A program made the translations under genes and the position numbers. Below the pieces are notes generated by a model. The model ran no database searches and was not told the DNA's origin. It saw only the letters and a list, made by a program, of their open reading frames with translations. DNA of 64,000 nucleotides from Sphingobium yanoikuyae (GTDB lineage: Bacteria; Pseudomonadota; Alphaproteobacteria; Sphingomonadales; Sphingomonadaceae), in the NCBI RefSeq assembly GCF_034424525.1, contig NZ_CP139979.1:682001-746000 (forward strand), read 5' to 3'. Of this stretch, positions 1 to 7,435 are shown piece after piece; within the stretch, counting starts at the first letter, position 1, and each line of letters opens with the position of its first letter.

Positions 1-1
1 G

Positions 2-643
2 CCGGTCACACGCCGGCCGCTGCCCAAGATATTGTCGTCGCAGGAGGTCGATTCGCTTTTTGCCCTGATCGCGCAGCGGGTGGAGACGGCGCATCCCGCG
101 CCGCTCGACCTGCGGCTCTCGGCGCTGATCGAACTTCTCTATGGCTCGGGTCTGCGCGCAACCGAACTGGTTTCGCTGCCGCGCAAGGCACTGGCGGTTG
201 ATCGCCCCTTCCTCATCATCAAGGGCAAGGGCGCGCGCGAACGGCTGGTGCCGATCTCCGACCGCGCCCGTGCTGCCGTCGCCACCTGGCTCGCCCATGT
301 CCCGGCCGACAGCCCCTGGCTTTTCCCCTCAGGCAAGAGCCATGTCAGCCGCATCCGCCTCTATCAGCTGGTGAAGCAACTGGCCGCGGCGGCCGGCATC
401 GCACCCGAACGGGTCAGCCCCCATGTGCTGCGCCATGCCTTTGCCACCCATTTGCTGGAGGGCGGGGCGGACCTGCGCGCGCTGCAATCGATGCTGGGCC
501 ATGCCGATATCGGCACGACGCAAATCTACACCCATGTCGACAGCCGCCGGCTGGTCGAACTGGTCAACAGTCGGCACCCGCTGGCCGGCATGCAAGCCAG
601 GATCGCGCATCCCCGCGTTGACGGCGACGCGTCCGCGCCTTAA
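2..643 (+). CDS. xerD: Tyrosine recombinase XerD, 5' end outside the window
   Basis: Site-specific tyrosine recombinase that, with XerC, resolves chromosome dimers at dif. Only the C-terminal part is present: the frame is open from base 2, so the N-terminal core-binding domain lies to the left. The visible catalytic domain carries the first Arg in SGLRATEL, the Lys in [10 protein letters not shown], the [12 protein letters not shown] box, [14 protein letters not shown] and the tyrosine nucleophile within it. The downstream accA starts 11 bases after the stop, so the two may be cotranscribed. XerD rather than a phage integrase is inferred from the strict Xer-like motif set and housekeeping neighbours; XerC cannot be fully excluded from a fragment. 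Confidence 0.88.
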   Translation, partial: PVTRRPLPKILSSQEVDSLFALIAQRVETAHPAPLDLRLSALIELLYGSGLRATELVSLPRKALAVDRPFLIIKGKGARERLVPISDRARAAVATWLAHVPADSPWLFPSGKSHVSRIRLYQLVKQLAAAAGIAPERVSPHVLRHAFATHLLEGGADLRALQSMLGHADIGTTQIYTHVDSRRLVELVNSRHPLAGMQARIAHPRVDGDASAP

Positions 644-654
644 CGCCATCCGCC

Positions 655-1599
655 ATGGTAAGCTTTCTCGAATTTGAAAAGCCGGTCGCAGAGCTGGAAG
701 CCCGCATCATCGAACTGCGCCAGACGGCCTCCGTCGGCGACATCGACATCAGTGGCGAGATCAACACGCTGGAACAGCGTGCCGACAAGATGCTGTCGGA
801 CATCTATGCCAAGCTGACGCCCTGGCAGAAGACGCAGGTGGCCCGCCACCCCGAACGCCCGCACTTCAAGGATTATGTCGCGGGCATGTTCGACAATTTC
901 ATGCCGCTGGCCGGCGACCGCGCCTTTGCCGACGATCAGGCGATCATCGGCGGCTTCGCGACGTTGGGCGAGCGCAAGGTCATGGTCATCGGCCATGAAA
1001 AGGGCGACGACACTGCCAGCCGCGTCCGCCACAATTTCGGCATGGCCAAGCCCGAAGGCTATCGCAAGGCGATCCGCCTGATGGAACTGGCTGATCGCTT
1101 CGGCTTGCCGGTCGTCACGCTGGTCGATACCTCGGGTGCCTTCCCTGGCGTCCAGGCCGAAGAACGCGGCCAGGCCGAAGCCATTGCCCGTTCGACCGAA
1201 GCCTGTCTGGCGCTCGGCGTCCCCATGGTCGCGGCCGTGGTGGGTGAGGGCGGCTCGGGCGGCGCAGTGGCGCTGGCTGCGGCCAATCGCGTGCTGATGT
1301 TCGAACATGCCGTCTATTCGGTGATCTCGCCCGAAGGCTGCGCCTCGATCCTGTGGCGCACCGCCGACAAGGCCAGCGACGCGGCGACCGCGATGCAGGT
1401 CACGGCGCAGCATTTGAAGGGCCTGGGCGTGATCGACCGTATCGTCGTAGAGCCAGTGGGCGGCGCCCATCGCGAGCCGGTGCAGGCGATCGCCAACCTG
1501 GGCGCAGCCATCGGCGAGGAACTGGACGCGCTGTCCGGCCTCGAACCGCAGGCGCTGCGCACCGATCGCGCCGACAAGTTCCTGGCCATCGGTATCTGA
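655..1599 (+). CDS. accA: Acetyl-CoA carboxylase carboxyltransferase subunit alpha
   Basis: Alpha subunit of the carboxyltransferase half of acetyl-CoA carboxylase, which transfers the carboxyl group from biotin to acetyl-CoA to make malonyl-CoA, the first step of fatty acid synthesis; works with AccD in the cytoplasm. The 314-residue length matches the family. The N-terminal [15 protein letters not shown] is the typical AccA opening, and the crotonase-like core shows [20 protein letters not shown] and [13 protein letters not shown]. It lies directly behind xerD. Nothing odd is seen in it. Confidence 0.96.
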   Translation: MVSFLEFEKPVAELEARIIELRQTASVGDIDISGEINTLEQRADKMLSDIYAKLTPWQKTQVARHPERPHFKDYVAGMFDNFMPLAGDRAFADDQAIIGGFATLGERKVMVIGHEKGDDTASRVRHNFGMAKPEGYRKAIRLMELADRFGLPVVTLVDTSGAFPGVQAEERGQAEAIARSTEACLALGVPMVAAVVGEGGSGGAVALAAANRVLMFEHAVYSVISPEGCASILWRTADKASDAATAMQVTAQHLKGLGVIDRIVVEPVGGAHREPVQAIANLGAAIGEELDALSGLEPQALRTDRADKFLAIGI

Positions 1600-1680
1600 C
1601 GTCAATTTCCCGGAACAGCATCCTGTCCTCGCTCGTTACGGCACGGTAACAGGGGGCAGGGTGTCAAGGATGGGAATGGA

Positions 1681-3159
1681 ATGAATCGGACATGGTTGTC
1701 GGCCGGCCTTGGCGTCGGCCTGATCGTCGCGGGCGTGGCGCCGGCGGTGCTGGGGCAGCAGCGGGCGATTCGCACCGTTTCCTCGATCAGCGCGCAGGAC
1801 AAGGCATCGGGTGCCAAGCAGCATCCCGAACTGCTCAAGGAATTTGGCGGCGCCTATGTGGGGCCGCAGGCGCGCTATGTGGAGTCGGTCGGACGCCGTA
1901 TCGCGGTCCAGTCGGGCCTCTCCAATGCGCAGGGCGATTTCACCGTCACCCTGCTCAACTCCCCGGTCAACAACGCCTTCGCCATCCCCGGCGGCTATGT
2001 CTATGTCACGCGCCAGTTGATGGCGCTGATGAACGACGAGGCGCAGCTGGCCGGCGTGCTGGGTCATGAAGTCGGCCATGTCGCCGCCCAGCATGGCCAG
2101 CGGCGCCAGCAGGCGGCGCAGCGCAACGCGATCGGCGGCGCGCTGCTGCAGGTGCTGACCGGCGCCTTGCTGGGCGATTCGGCCCTGGGCGGCGTGCTGC
2201 AGCAGGGGATTGGCACCGGCAGCCAGCTTCTGACCCTCAAATTCTCGCGCAGCCAGGAATATGAGGCGGACGATCTGGGCATCCGCTACCTCGCCTCGGC
2301 CGGCTATGATCCCCGTGCGCTGTCGGACATGCTTGCCTCGCTGGCGGCGCAGACCAGCCTGGACCAGCGGGTATCGGGCGACGCACGCTCCATGCCCGAA
2401 TGGGCCAGCACCCACCCTGATCCGGGTGAGCGCGTCGATCGGGCGGCGCAGATGGCGTCACGCACCGGCGCGACCAGCACGTTGCGCAACCGCGATGCCT
2501 TTCTGACGGCGCTCAATGGCGTCCTCTATGGCGACGATCCCAAGCAGGGCGTGATCGATGGCAGCCGCTTCCGTCACCCGGACCTGCGCCTGTCCTTCAC
2601 CGCGCCCTCGGGCTTCGGCATGGAAAATGGCGCGGACGCGGTCAGCATCACCGGTTCGGGCGGTCAGGCGCAGTTCGGCGGCATGGCCTATAATGGCAAT
2701 TTGTCGACCTATATCGATTCGGTGCTCAAGCGAGTCGCGGGCAATGCCGGCGCCCCGCCCGCGGGTGAGGTGCAGCGCACGACGATCAACGGCCTGCCGG
2801 CCGCCTGGCGCACGGTGCGCGCCAACACCAAGTCGGGGCAGATCGACGCCACGGTCTTCGCTTATGATTTCGGCGGCGGAAAGGCCTATCATTTCTTGCT
2901 GCTGACCCCGGTGGGCAAGGGCATTGGCCCGTTCGACTCGATGGTCCGTTCGGTCCAGCGCCTGTCGGCGCAGGATGCGGCGGCGATCAAGCCGCGCCGG
3001 GTCAATCTGGTCACCGTCAAGGCGGGCGACACCGTCCAGTCGCTTGGCCGCCGCATGGCCTATAGCGATTATCCGCTGGAGCGCTTCCTGGTGCTGAACG
3101 CCCTCAACGAACGCTCCGTGCTGAAGCCGGGCGATCGGGTGAAGATCGTCACCTGGTAA
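1681..3159 (+). CDS. M48 family zinc metalloprotease with C-terminal LysM-like region
   Basis: Predicted periplasmic or envelope zinc protease of the M48/BepA type, a family involved in outer-membrane protein quality control. Residues 1-25 form a signal peptide. The zinc site is HEVGH at residues 129-133, with the third ligand in EYEAD at about 193-197. The last 50 residues (VTVKAGDTVQSLG ... LKPGDRVKIVTW) resemble a LysM-type module, suggesting peptidoglycan contact. At 492 residues it is long for the family, the extra length being the middle and C-terminal regions. A strong hairpin terminator follows. The exact subfamily is not certain. Confidence 0.85.
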   Translation: MNRTWLSAGLGVGLIVAGVAPAVLGQQRAIRTVSSISAQDKASGAKQHPELLKEFGGAYVGPQARYVESVGRRIAVQSGLSNAQGDFTVTLLNSPVNNAFAIPGGYVYVTRQLMALMNDEAQLAGVLGHEVGHVAAQHGQRRQQAAQRNAIGGALLQVLTGALLGDSALGGVLQQGIGTGSQLLTLKFSRSQEYEADDLGIRYLASAGYDPRALSDMLASLAAQTSLDQRVSGDARSMPEWASTHPDPGERVDRAAQMASRTGATSTLRNRDAFLTALNGVLYGDDPKQGVIDGSRFRHPDLRLSFTAPSGFGMENGADAVSITGSGGQAQFGGMAYNGNLSTYIDSVLKRVAGNAGAPPAGEVQRTTINGLPAAWRTVRANTKSGQIDATVFAYDFGGGKAYHFLLLTPVGKGIGPFDSMVRSVQRLSAQDAAAIKPRRVNLVTVKAGDTVQSLGRRMAYSDYPLERFLVLNALNERSVLKPGDRVKIVTW

Positions 3160-3187
3160 GATTCGGCAGACTCCAGGCAAAGAAAAA

Positions 3188-3217
3188 GGGCGGCGGAATT
3201 GCTTCCGCCGCCCTTTT
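3188..3217. terminator. Bidirectional intrinsic terminator
   Basis: An 11-bp perfect stem (3188-3198 with 3203-3213) closes a TTGC loop, with an A-run on the left and a T-run on the right. It can terminate both the protease gene from the left and the pilin gene from the right. Confidence 0.9.
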
Positions 3218-3235
3218 CTAACATCGGTTTCGAGC

Positions 3236-3397
3236 TTACTTCAGGTTGCCCGAAACGTTGTTGAAGGTGCTGCCCAGCTTCGAGCCCAGGCTGGTCATGG
3301 CGCCGATGGCGGCCACGGCGATCAGAGCGGCGATCAGGCCGTATTCGATGGCGGTCGCGCCCTTTTCGTTCTTCAGCATCTTGCGAATGAACTGCAT
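3236..3397 (-). CDS. Flp family type IVb pilin (53 aa)
   Basis: Small type IVb pilin of the Flp/Fap family, the major subunit of tight-adherence (Tad) pili. The 53-residue product starts MQFIRKMLKNEKGATAIEYG: a short charged leader, the GATAIEYGL processing region with Glu and Tyr after the cleavage site, then one hydrophobic helix. The leader would be cut by a prepilin peptidase of the CpaA type. It is preceded by an AAGGAGA ribosome binding site on the minus strand. A second, divergent paralogue follows at 3531-3716. None of the cpa/tad assembly genes lie in this window. Confidence 0.92.
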   Translation of the reverse strand: MQFIRKMLKNEKGATAIEYGLIAALIAVAAIGAMTSLGSKLGSTFNNVSGNLK

Positions 3398-3530
3398 GTG
3401 ATGTCTCCTTGACAAACGTTACGTTAAACTACCCGGCCGCCCCGCTATGAATTAGGTCAGCGAAGACCTGTCTAGTTTGGCTCGGTTGAGAAAAGTTTAA
3501 TGCGAAGCCGGGGGTGTCAGAATTTCGTGG

Positions 3531-3716
3531 TTAATATTTGGTCACTTCGCCGGCGACATTGTTCCACATGCCGGTCGTACGTGTCGCGACGTTGTTCAGC
3601 GCCGCGATCATGGCCAGCACGACCATCGCGATGATCAGGCCATATTCGACCGCGGTTGCCCCCCGCTCACATCGCGAAAGCGCGGATTTCGTGACGAATT
3701 CGATGATCGCGCGCAT
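3531..3716 (-). CDS. Flp family type IVb pilin, second paralogue (61 aa)
   Basis: Second Flp-type pilin on the same strand. The leader MRAIIEFVTKSALSRCERG is longer than in the neighbouring pilin, followed by GATAVEYGLI and a hydrophobic helix. The start at 3716 is chosen because it puts the processing motif at the usual distance; the frame stays open about 20 codons further upstream but without pilin character. The tail WNNVAGEVTKY differs from the first pilin, so this may be a minor pilin or a redundant subunit. Confidence 0.85.
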   Translation of the reverse strand: MRAIIEFVTKSALSRCERGATAVEYGLIIAMVVLAMIAALNNVATRTTGMWNNVAGEVTKY

Positions 3717-3796
3717 ATGACCCCGCTTGGCTACAGACACTCCACAATCAGTGTGTAAAGCAGCCACGGTTAACAAAGCCCTTGCAAGGGAGCGTT

Positions 3797-4204
3797 ATGC
3801 AGAGTTTTACCCCGTTTCTGGTCGTCGCCGTCGCCCTGATCGATGCCGATGGGCGCGTCTTGGTGCAGCAACGGCCGCCTGGAAAGCCGATGGCGGACCT
3901 GTGGGAGTTTCCCGGTGGCAAGGTTGAGTCGGGCGAAACGCCCGAAGCAGCGCTTGTGCGCGAACTGGAGGAGGAGCTGGGTATCCGCACCCATGAAAGC
4001 TGCCTGGCGCCCGCAACCTTCGCCAGCGCTCCGCTGGAGAACAAGCATCTGCTGCTGCTGCTTTACGTCTGCCGCAAATGGGAAGGGATGCCCGAAGCGC
4101 GCCATGCCACCGCGCTGCAATGGGTGCGGCCCGCGCAAATGTATGCGCTCGACATGCCACCAGCCGACCTGCCGCTGATCGGCATTCTCGACGCGCTGAT
4201 CTGA
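3797..4204 (+). CDS. mutT: Nudix (deoxy)nucleoside triphosphate pyrophosphohydrolase, MutT type
   Basis: Sanitises the nucleotide pool by hydrolysing oxidised dGTP (8-oxo-dGTP) to the monophosphate. The Nudix box is complete: GGKVESGETPEAALVREL followed by EEELGI, with the GX5EX7REUXEEXGU spacing. The N-terminal VALIDADGRVLVQQRP and PMADLWEFPGG are typical of MutT. The product is 135 residues, the usual size. The start at 3797 is preferred over an upstream TTG because AAGGGA lies six bases before it. Substrate is inferred from family resemblance. Confidence 0.88.
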   Translation: MQSFTPFLVVAVALIDADGRVLVQQRPPGKPMADLWEFPGGKVESGETPEAALVRELEEELGIRTHESCLAPATFASAPLENKHLLLLLYVCRKWEGMPEARHATALQWVRPAQMYALDMPPADLPLIGILDALI

Positions 4205-4332
4205 CGGGAAATCCGGCTCTGCACCGATGGCGCAAGGTTAGGCCATAAAGGGCAGGGGAAGGGCGATGCGCGCCTTCCCCCGCAGCCTGTAAACGGGGCC
4301 AACCGCCGGACAGCCGGCCCCGCGCGTCAGTC

Positions 4333-4812
4333 TCAGTCTTCCTTGGCCTTGCTCTGCAGCTGGACATAATTCTGGATGCCCATGCGCTCGATCATCTCGA
4401 ACTGGGTTTCCAGCGTGTCGACATGCTCTTCTTCGCTTTCGAGGATATACTGGAACAGGTCGCGGCTGACGAAGTCCTTGATCGACTCGCAATAGGCGAT
4501 GGCGTCGCGCAGCACCGGCAGCGCCTCATATTCCAGCTCCAGGTCCGCCTTGAGGATTTCCTCGACGGTTTCGCCGATCTTCAGGCGGCCGAGCAGCTGG
4601 AAATTGGGCAGGCCGTCGAGGAACAGGATGCGCTCCGCCACCTTGTCGGCGTGCTTCATCTCGTCGATCGATTCCTCATATTCGAATTTGGCGAGCTTCT
4701 CGATGCCCCAGTGATTGAGGATGCGATAGTGGAGGAAATATTGGTTGATCGCGGTCAGCTCGTTCTTGAGGACCTCGTTCAGATAATCGATAACCTTCTG
4801 GTCGCCCTTCAT
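4333..4812 (-). CDS. bfr: Bacterioferritin
   Basis: Heme-containing 24-mer iron-storage ferritin that oxidises Fe(II) and stores ferric mineral. The 159-residue product has the full four-helix pattern: ferroxidase ligands in the NELTAINQYF helix, DEMKHADK (Glu51, heme-binding Met52, His54), a mid-helix Glu in LELEYEALP, and ESEEEHVDTLE. All di-iron ligands are present, so it should be active. The gene for its partner ferredoxin lies upstream on the same strand at 4973-5143, fitting storage and release of iron as a unit. Confidence 0.97.
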   Translation of the reverse strand: MKGDQKVIDYLNEVLKNELTAINQYFLHYRILNHWGIEKLAKFEYEESIDEMKHADKVAERILFLDGLPNFQLLGRLKIGETVEEILKADLELEYEALPVLRDAIAYCESIKDFVSRDLFQYILESEEEHVDTLETQFEMIERMGIQNYVQLQSKAKED

Positions 4813-4972
4813 GGCGCTATGCTCCGGCTGTTATTGGGAATGCCGGACATATAAAGGTTTCGCATCCGGTTGTTAAGCCGGAAAGGCGCAGAAAACCGCC
4901 ATTTTTCAGGCGGCTATTGCGTGATGTTCGCGATTGTCAGGGGCCTTTTACTGCGCCTGCTTCGCAATCTAT

Positions 4973-5143
4973 TCAGGCCGTCGCGCGCTCCGCCGCGATG
5001 ATCGTGCGGGCATAGCCGACACATTGGCCGCACTTGGGGCGGCGGCCGAAACGGGCATAGGCGCTACAGGGGGTATCGGCACCATCGCGCGCCGCTTCCC
5101 GCAGATCCTTTTCGCGAATGGCATTGCAAACACAGACGACCAT
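4973..5143 (-). CDS. bfd: Bacterioferritin-associated ferredoxin (56 aa)
   Basis: Small [2Fe-2S] protein that docks on bacterioferritin and passes electrons to its heme so that stored iron is released. The 56-residue frame begins MVVCVCNAIREKDLREAA, and the four cluster cysteines are visible as CVC at positions 4 and 6 and CGQC at 38-41. It ends close after GYARTIIAAERATA, as in the family. It lies 160 bases upstream of bfr on the same strand. Confidence 0.93.
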   Translation of the reverse strand: MVVCVCNAIREKDLREAARDGADTPCSAYARFGRRPKCGQCVGYARTIIAAERATA

Positions 5144-5197
5144 TGGATTCTCCTGACCCGTGAAATAGGCCAGATGCTAATGGATCGCAATAGAAGA

Positions 5198-6442
5198 TCA
5201 TGCGCTCCTGCGAATCTTTTGCAGTTTCCCCTGTTGCAGGCTGCGCCACACCCATTCGGCCGGCCCCATCGCGAATCGGTCGAGCCAGGGCTTGGACCAC
5301 AGCAGCATCACCGCCCAGGCGGCGATAAGGAGGAGCGGAAAGGCCGCTGGGCGAACCTGTCCGAACAGCCCCAGCCCCCAGCCATAGAAGATCGCCGTCA
5401 TGATGAGGCTGGTGCCCAGATAATTGCTGAGCGCCATGCGCCCGGTCGCGGCGATCCGGCCGACCAGCCAATGATCGCGATGCCGCGCCAGCAGCCACAG
5501 GATCAGCGCTGCCCAGCCGACCGCCAGCGGGATGCGGAAGGGGAAGGACCATAGCAGAGCGGTCGAAAAGGCGGTCAGCGGCGCAAAACCGCTCGCGATC
5601 ACCCAGATGGTCAGGCCGATCATCGGCACCAGCCCGATCAGGAAGCAGTGGCGCGCGGTCTGCCTATATTGCTCGGCGGGCCAGCGGCCGATCAGGAAGC
5701 CGCCTTTCAGCATCGCCATGCCCAGCAGCATGAAGCCCAGCGTGTCGAGCCCGGTGAAGAGGAAGGTCCACAGCCAGTCGCCGACAAAGCCGGTCAGATG
5801 GTGGCGCACGATCCCGCCGAAGCTGCCGGTATAGATGGCAATATCCTGCTGGATGATCGGGCTGCTGGGGTCGGACAGGCCAGCGAGGAAGCTGTCCAGT
5901 CCCTCGCGCGTCGCGGCGGCGGCACCGGGTGCGGCGGCGGCATGAGCCCAGCCATAGAGGCTGGCGATGAAGGCGCCGCAGATCAGGAAGTGGATCAGGA
6001 AGGCGAGAAACGCCCATTTGACCAGCGCCAGCGGCTCCTTCTGGGCAAAGAGCAGGGCGATGGTGCCGACCACCGCATAGGTCACTAATATGTCGCCCCA
6101 CCACAGCAATATGTGATGCAGCAGGCCGATTGCCAGCAGCCAGCCGCCGCGCACCAGTTGCGTCCGCGTGCCATCCCGCCCGGCCATTTCTTCCCGGTCG
6201 ATCAGCAGCAGCATCGAGGCGCCGAACAGCAGCGAGAACAGCCCGCGCATCTTGCCGTCGACCAGGATCAGGCTGCTCGCCCAGAAGGCGATGTCGCCGG
6301 CCGACATCAGCCCGGCCGCGACCGGATTGAAATAGGCGTTCTGCGGCAGGGCGAAGGCGGTGATGTTCATCCACAATATGCCCATCACCGCGCAGCCGCG
6401 CAGCACGTCCATGGCGGGGATACGGGGCGATGCGGCGGTCAT
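5198..6442 (-). CDS. DUF418 family integral membrane protein
   Basis: Multi-pass inner-membrane protein of the DUF418 family. The opening MDVLRGCAVMGILWMNI is the family signature, and the product has roughly nine or ten hydrophobic segments with the conserved C-terminal block (SNYLGTSLIMTAIFYGWGLG). Function is unproven; an acyltransferase-3-like transporter role has been suggested for relatives. The start at 6442 is chosen because the open frame further upstream runs into the palindromic repeats at 6495-6657 and loses protein character. The product would have 414 residues, normal for the family. Confidence 0.85.
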   Translation of the reverse strand: MTAASPRIPAMDVLRGCAVMGILWMNITAFALPQNAYFNPVAAGLMSAGDIAFWASSLILVDGKMRGLFSLLFGASMLLLIDREEMAGRDGTRTQLVRGGWLLAIGLLHHILLWWGDILVTYAVVGTIALLFAQKEPLALVKWAFLAFLIHFLICGAFIASLYGWAHAAAAPGAAAATREGLDSFLAGLSDPSSPIIQQDIAIYTGSFGGIVRHHLTGFVGDWLWTFLFTGLDTLGFMLLGMAMLKGGFLIGRWPAEQYRQTARHCFLIGLVPMIGLTIWVIASGFAPLTAFSTALLWSFPFRIPLAVGWAALILWLLARHRDHWLVGRIAATGRMALSNYLGTSLIMTAIFYGWGLGLFGQVRPAAFPLLLIAAWAVMLLWSKPWLDRFAMGPAEWVWRSLQQGKLQKIRRSA

Positions 6443-6494
6443 GTGGGCAATCCTTGAAGATGCTGGCCAAGCGGCCATGGCTCTGCCATGCGGC

Positions 6495-6570
6495 TGGTGG
6501 ATTGATTTTGACATTTGCGCGCCCTTGGCTTGTCGGCGGGATGCAAATGTCAAAATCGAAAAATCCACCA
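6495..6570. repeat. Imperfect palindrome A (76 bp), half of a paired repeat
   Basis: Left arm TGGTGGATT plus GATTTTGACATTTGC pairs with right arm GCAAATGTCAAAATC, a four-base insert, then AATCCACCA. The core TGACATTTG is shared with palindrome B next to it. Such structure resembles insertion-sequence ends or a miniature inverted-repeat element. No transposase gene is nearby. Confidence 0.8.
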
Positions 6571-6584
6571 GAATCGAAATTTCT

Positions 6585-6657
6585 AGTGGTCCAATAGATT
6601 CTGACATTTGGTCACAATCTAGTGGGCAGCGCAGCCAAATGTCAGAATCGGACCACT
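6585..6657. repeat. Imperfect palindrome B (73 bp), related to palindrome A
   Basis: Left arm AGTGGTCC, a four-base insert AATA, then GATTCTGACATTTGG; right arm CCAAATGTCAGAATC then GGACCACT. It has the same layout as palindrome A, with a diverged outer box and the insert in the opposite arm. It ends five bases before the bioC start codon. Confidence 0.8.
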
Positions 6658-6661
6658 ACCC

Positions 6662-7435
6662 ATGAATGATGGCCGCAAGCAACGGATAAGCGACTCCTTC
6701 GGCGCGGCGGCCGACCGGTATGACGACCATGCCGGGCCGCAGCGGACGGCGGCCGCCCTGGTCGCCGACATCGCCCAGCGGCAAAGCCCGGACGGCGTCG
6801 CGCGCATCCTGGAAATCGGCTGCGGCACCGGCCTGCTCACGCGCGACATCCAGACCCGCTGGCCCGGTGCGGAACTGGTCGCCACGGACATCTCGCCAAA
6901 GATGCTGGACCGCGCGGCATCGGCCGGGCTGGTCGCCGGCACCTTCCTCGCGATGGATGGGGAGGCACCCTCGTTCGAGGGCGAATGGTTCGACCTCATC
7001 CTCTCCAGCCTGGCCTTCCAATGGTTTGATGACCTGCCCGCCGCGATCGCGCGGCTAGTGGCGCTGCTCCGCCCCGGTGGCAGCCTCATCTTCTCGACCA
7101 TGGGGCAGGGCAGTTTCGCCCAGTGGCGCGCTGCCCATGCGACCTGCGATCTGACGCCCGGCGTCCCCGCCTATCCCTCGCTCGACGCGCTGCGCGCCAT
7201 GTTGGCGGCCTATGGCGACGCCTTCGCCTTTGACGAGACCGTCCTGCTGGACGGGCAGGACGCCCGTGCGCTGATCGGCCATCTCAAGGGGATCGGCGCG
7301 GTGGTGCCGGACGAAGGGCGCCGGCCGCTCTCCCCCGCTGCGCTGCGCCGGGTCATGACCGCCTATGACGAGGCGGGCGGCCGCGACGTCTATCAGTTGC
7401 TGATCGGCCGGGTAACGCGCGCGGCCCAGGCATAG
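6662..7435 (+). CDS. bioC: Malonyl-ACP O-methyltransferase, BioC-like
   Basis: SAM-dependent methyltransferase of the BioC type, which methylates malonyl-ACP so that the fatty acid machinery can build the pimeloyl chain of biotin. N-terminal KQRISDSFGAAADRYDDHA is BioC-like, motif I is ILEIGCGTGLLTR, and LSSLAFQWFDD plus LRPGGSLIFST follow. At 257 residues it is the usual length. It stands alone without other bio genes, so a related methyltransferase role is possible. Palindrome B ends five bases upstream and no clear Shine-Dalgarno sequence remains. The 3' end overlaps the convergent glycosidase gene by 43 bases. Confidence 0.78.
   Translation: MNDGRKQRISDSFGAAADRYDDHAGPQRTAAALVADIAQRQSPDGVARILEIGCGTGLLTRDIQTRWPGAELVATDISPKMLDRAASAGLVAGTFLAMDGEAPSFEGEWFDLILSSLAFQWFDDLPAAIARLVALLRPGGSLIFSTMGQGSFAQWRAAHATCDLTPGVPAYPSLDALRAMLAAYGDAFAFDETVLLDGQDARALIGHLKGIGAVVPDEGRRPLSPAALRRVMTAYDEAGGRDVYQLLIGRVTRAAQA

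Noticed and set aside
2..643. Possible phage or integron integrase at the left edge
   Set aside because: The motifs are those of Xer recombinases and the neighbours are housekeeping genes; no attachment site or cassette is visible.
640..1605. Minus-strand frame opposite accA
   Set aside because: Antisense to a clearly conserved gene.
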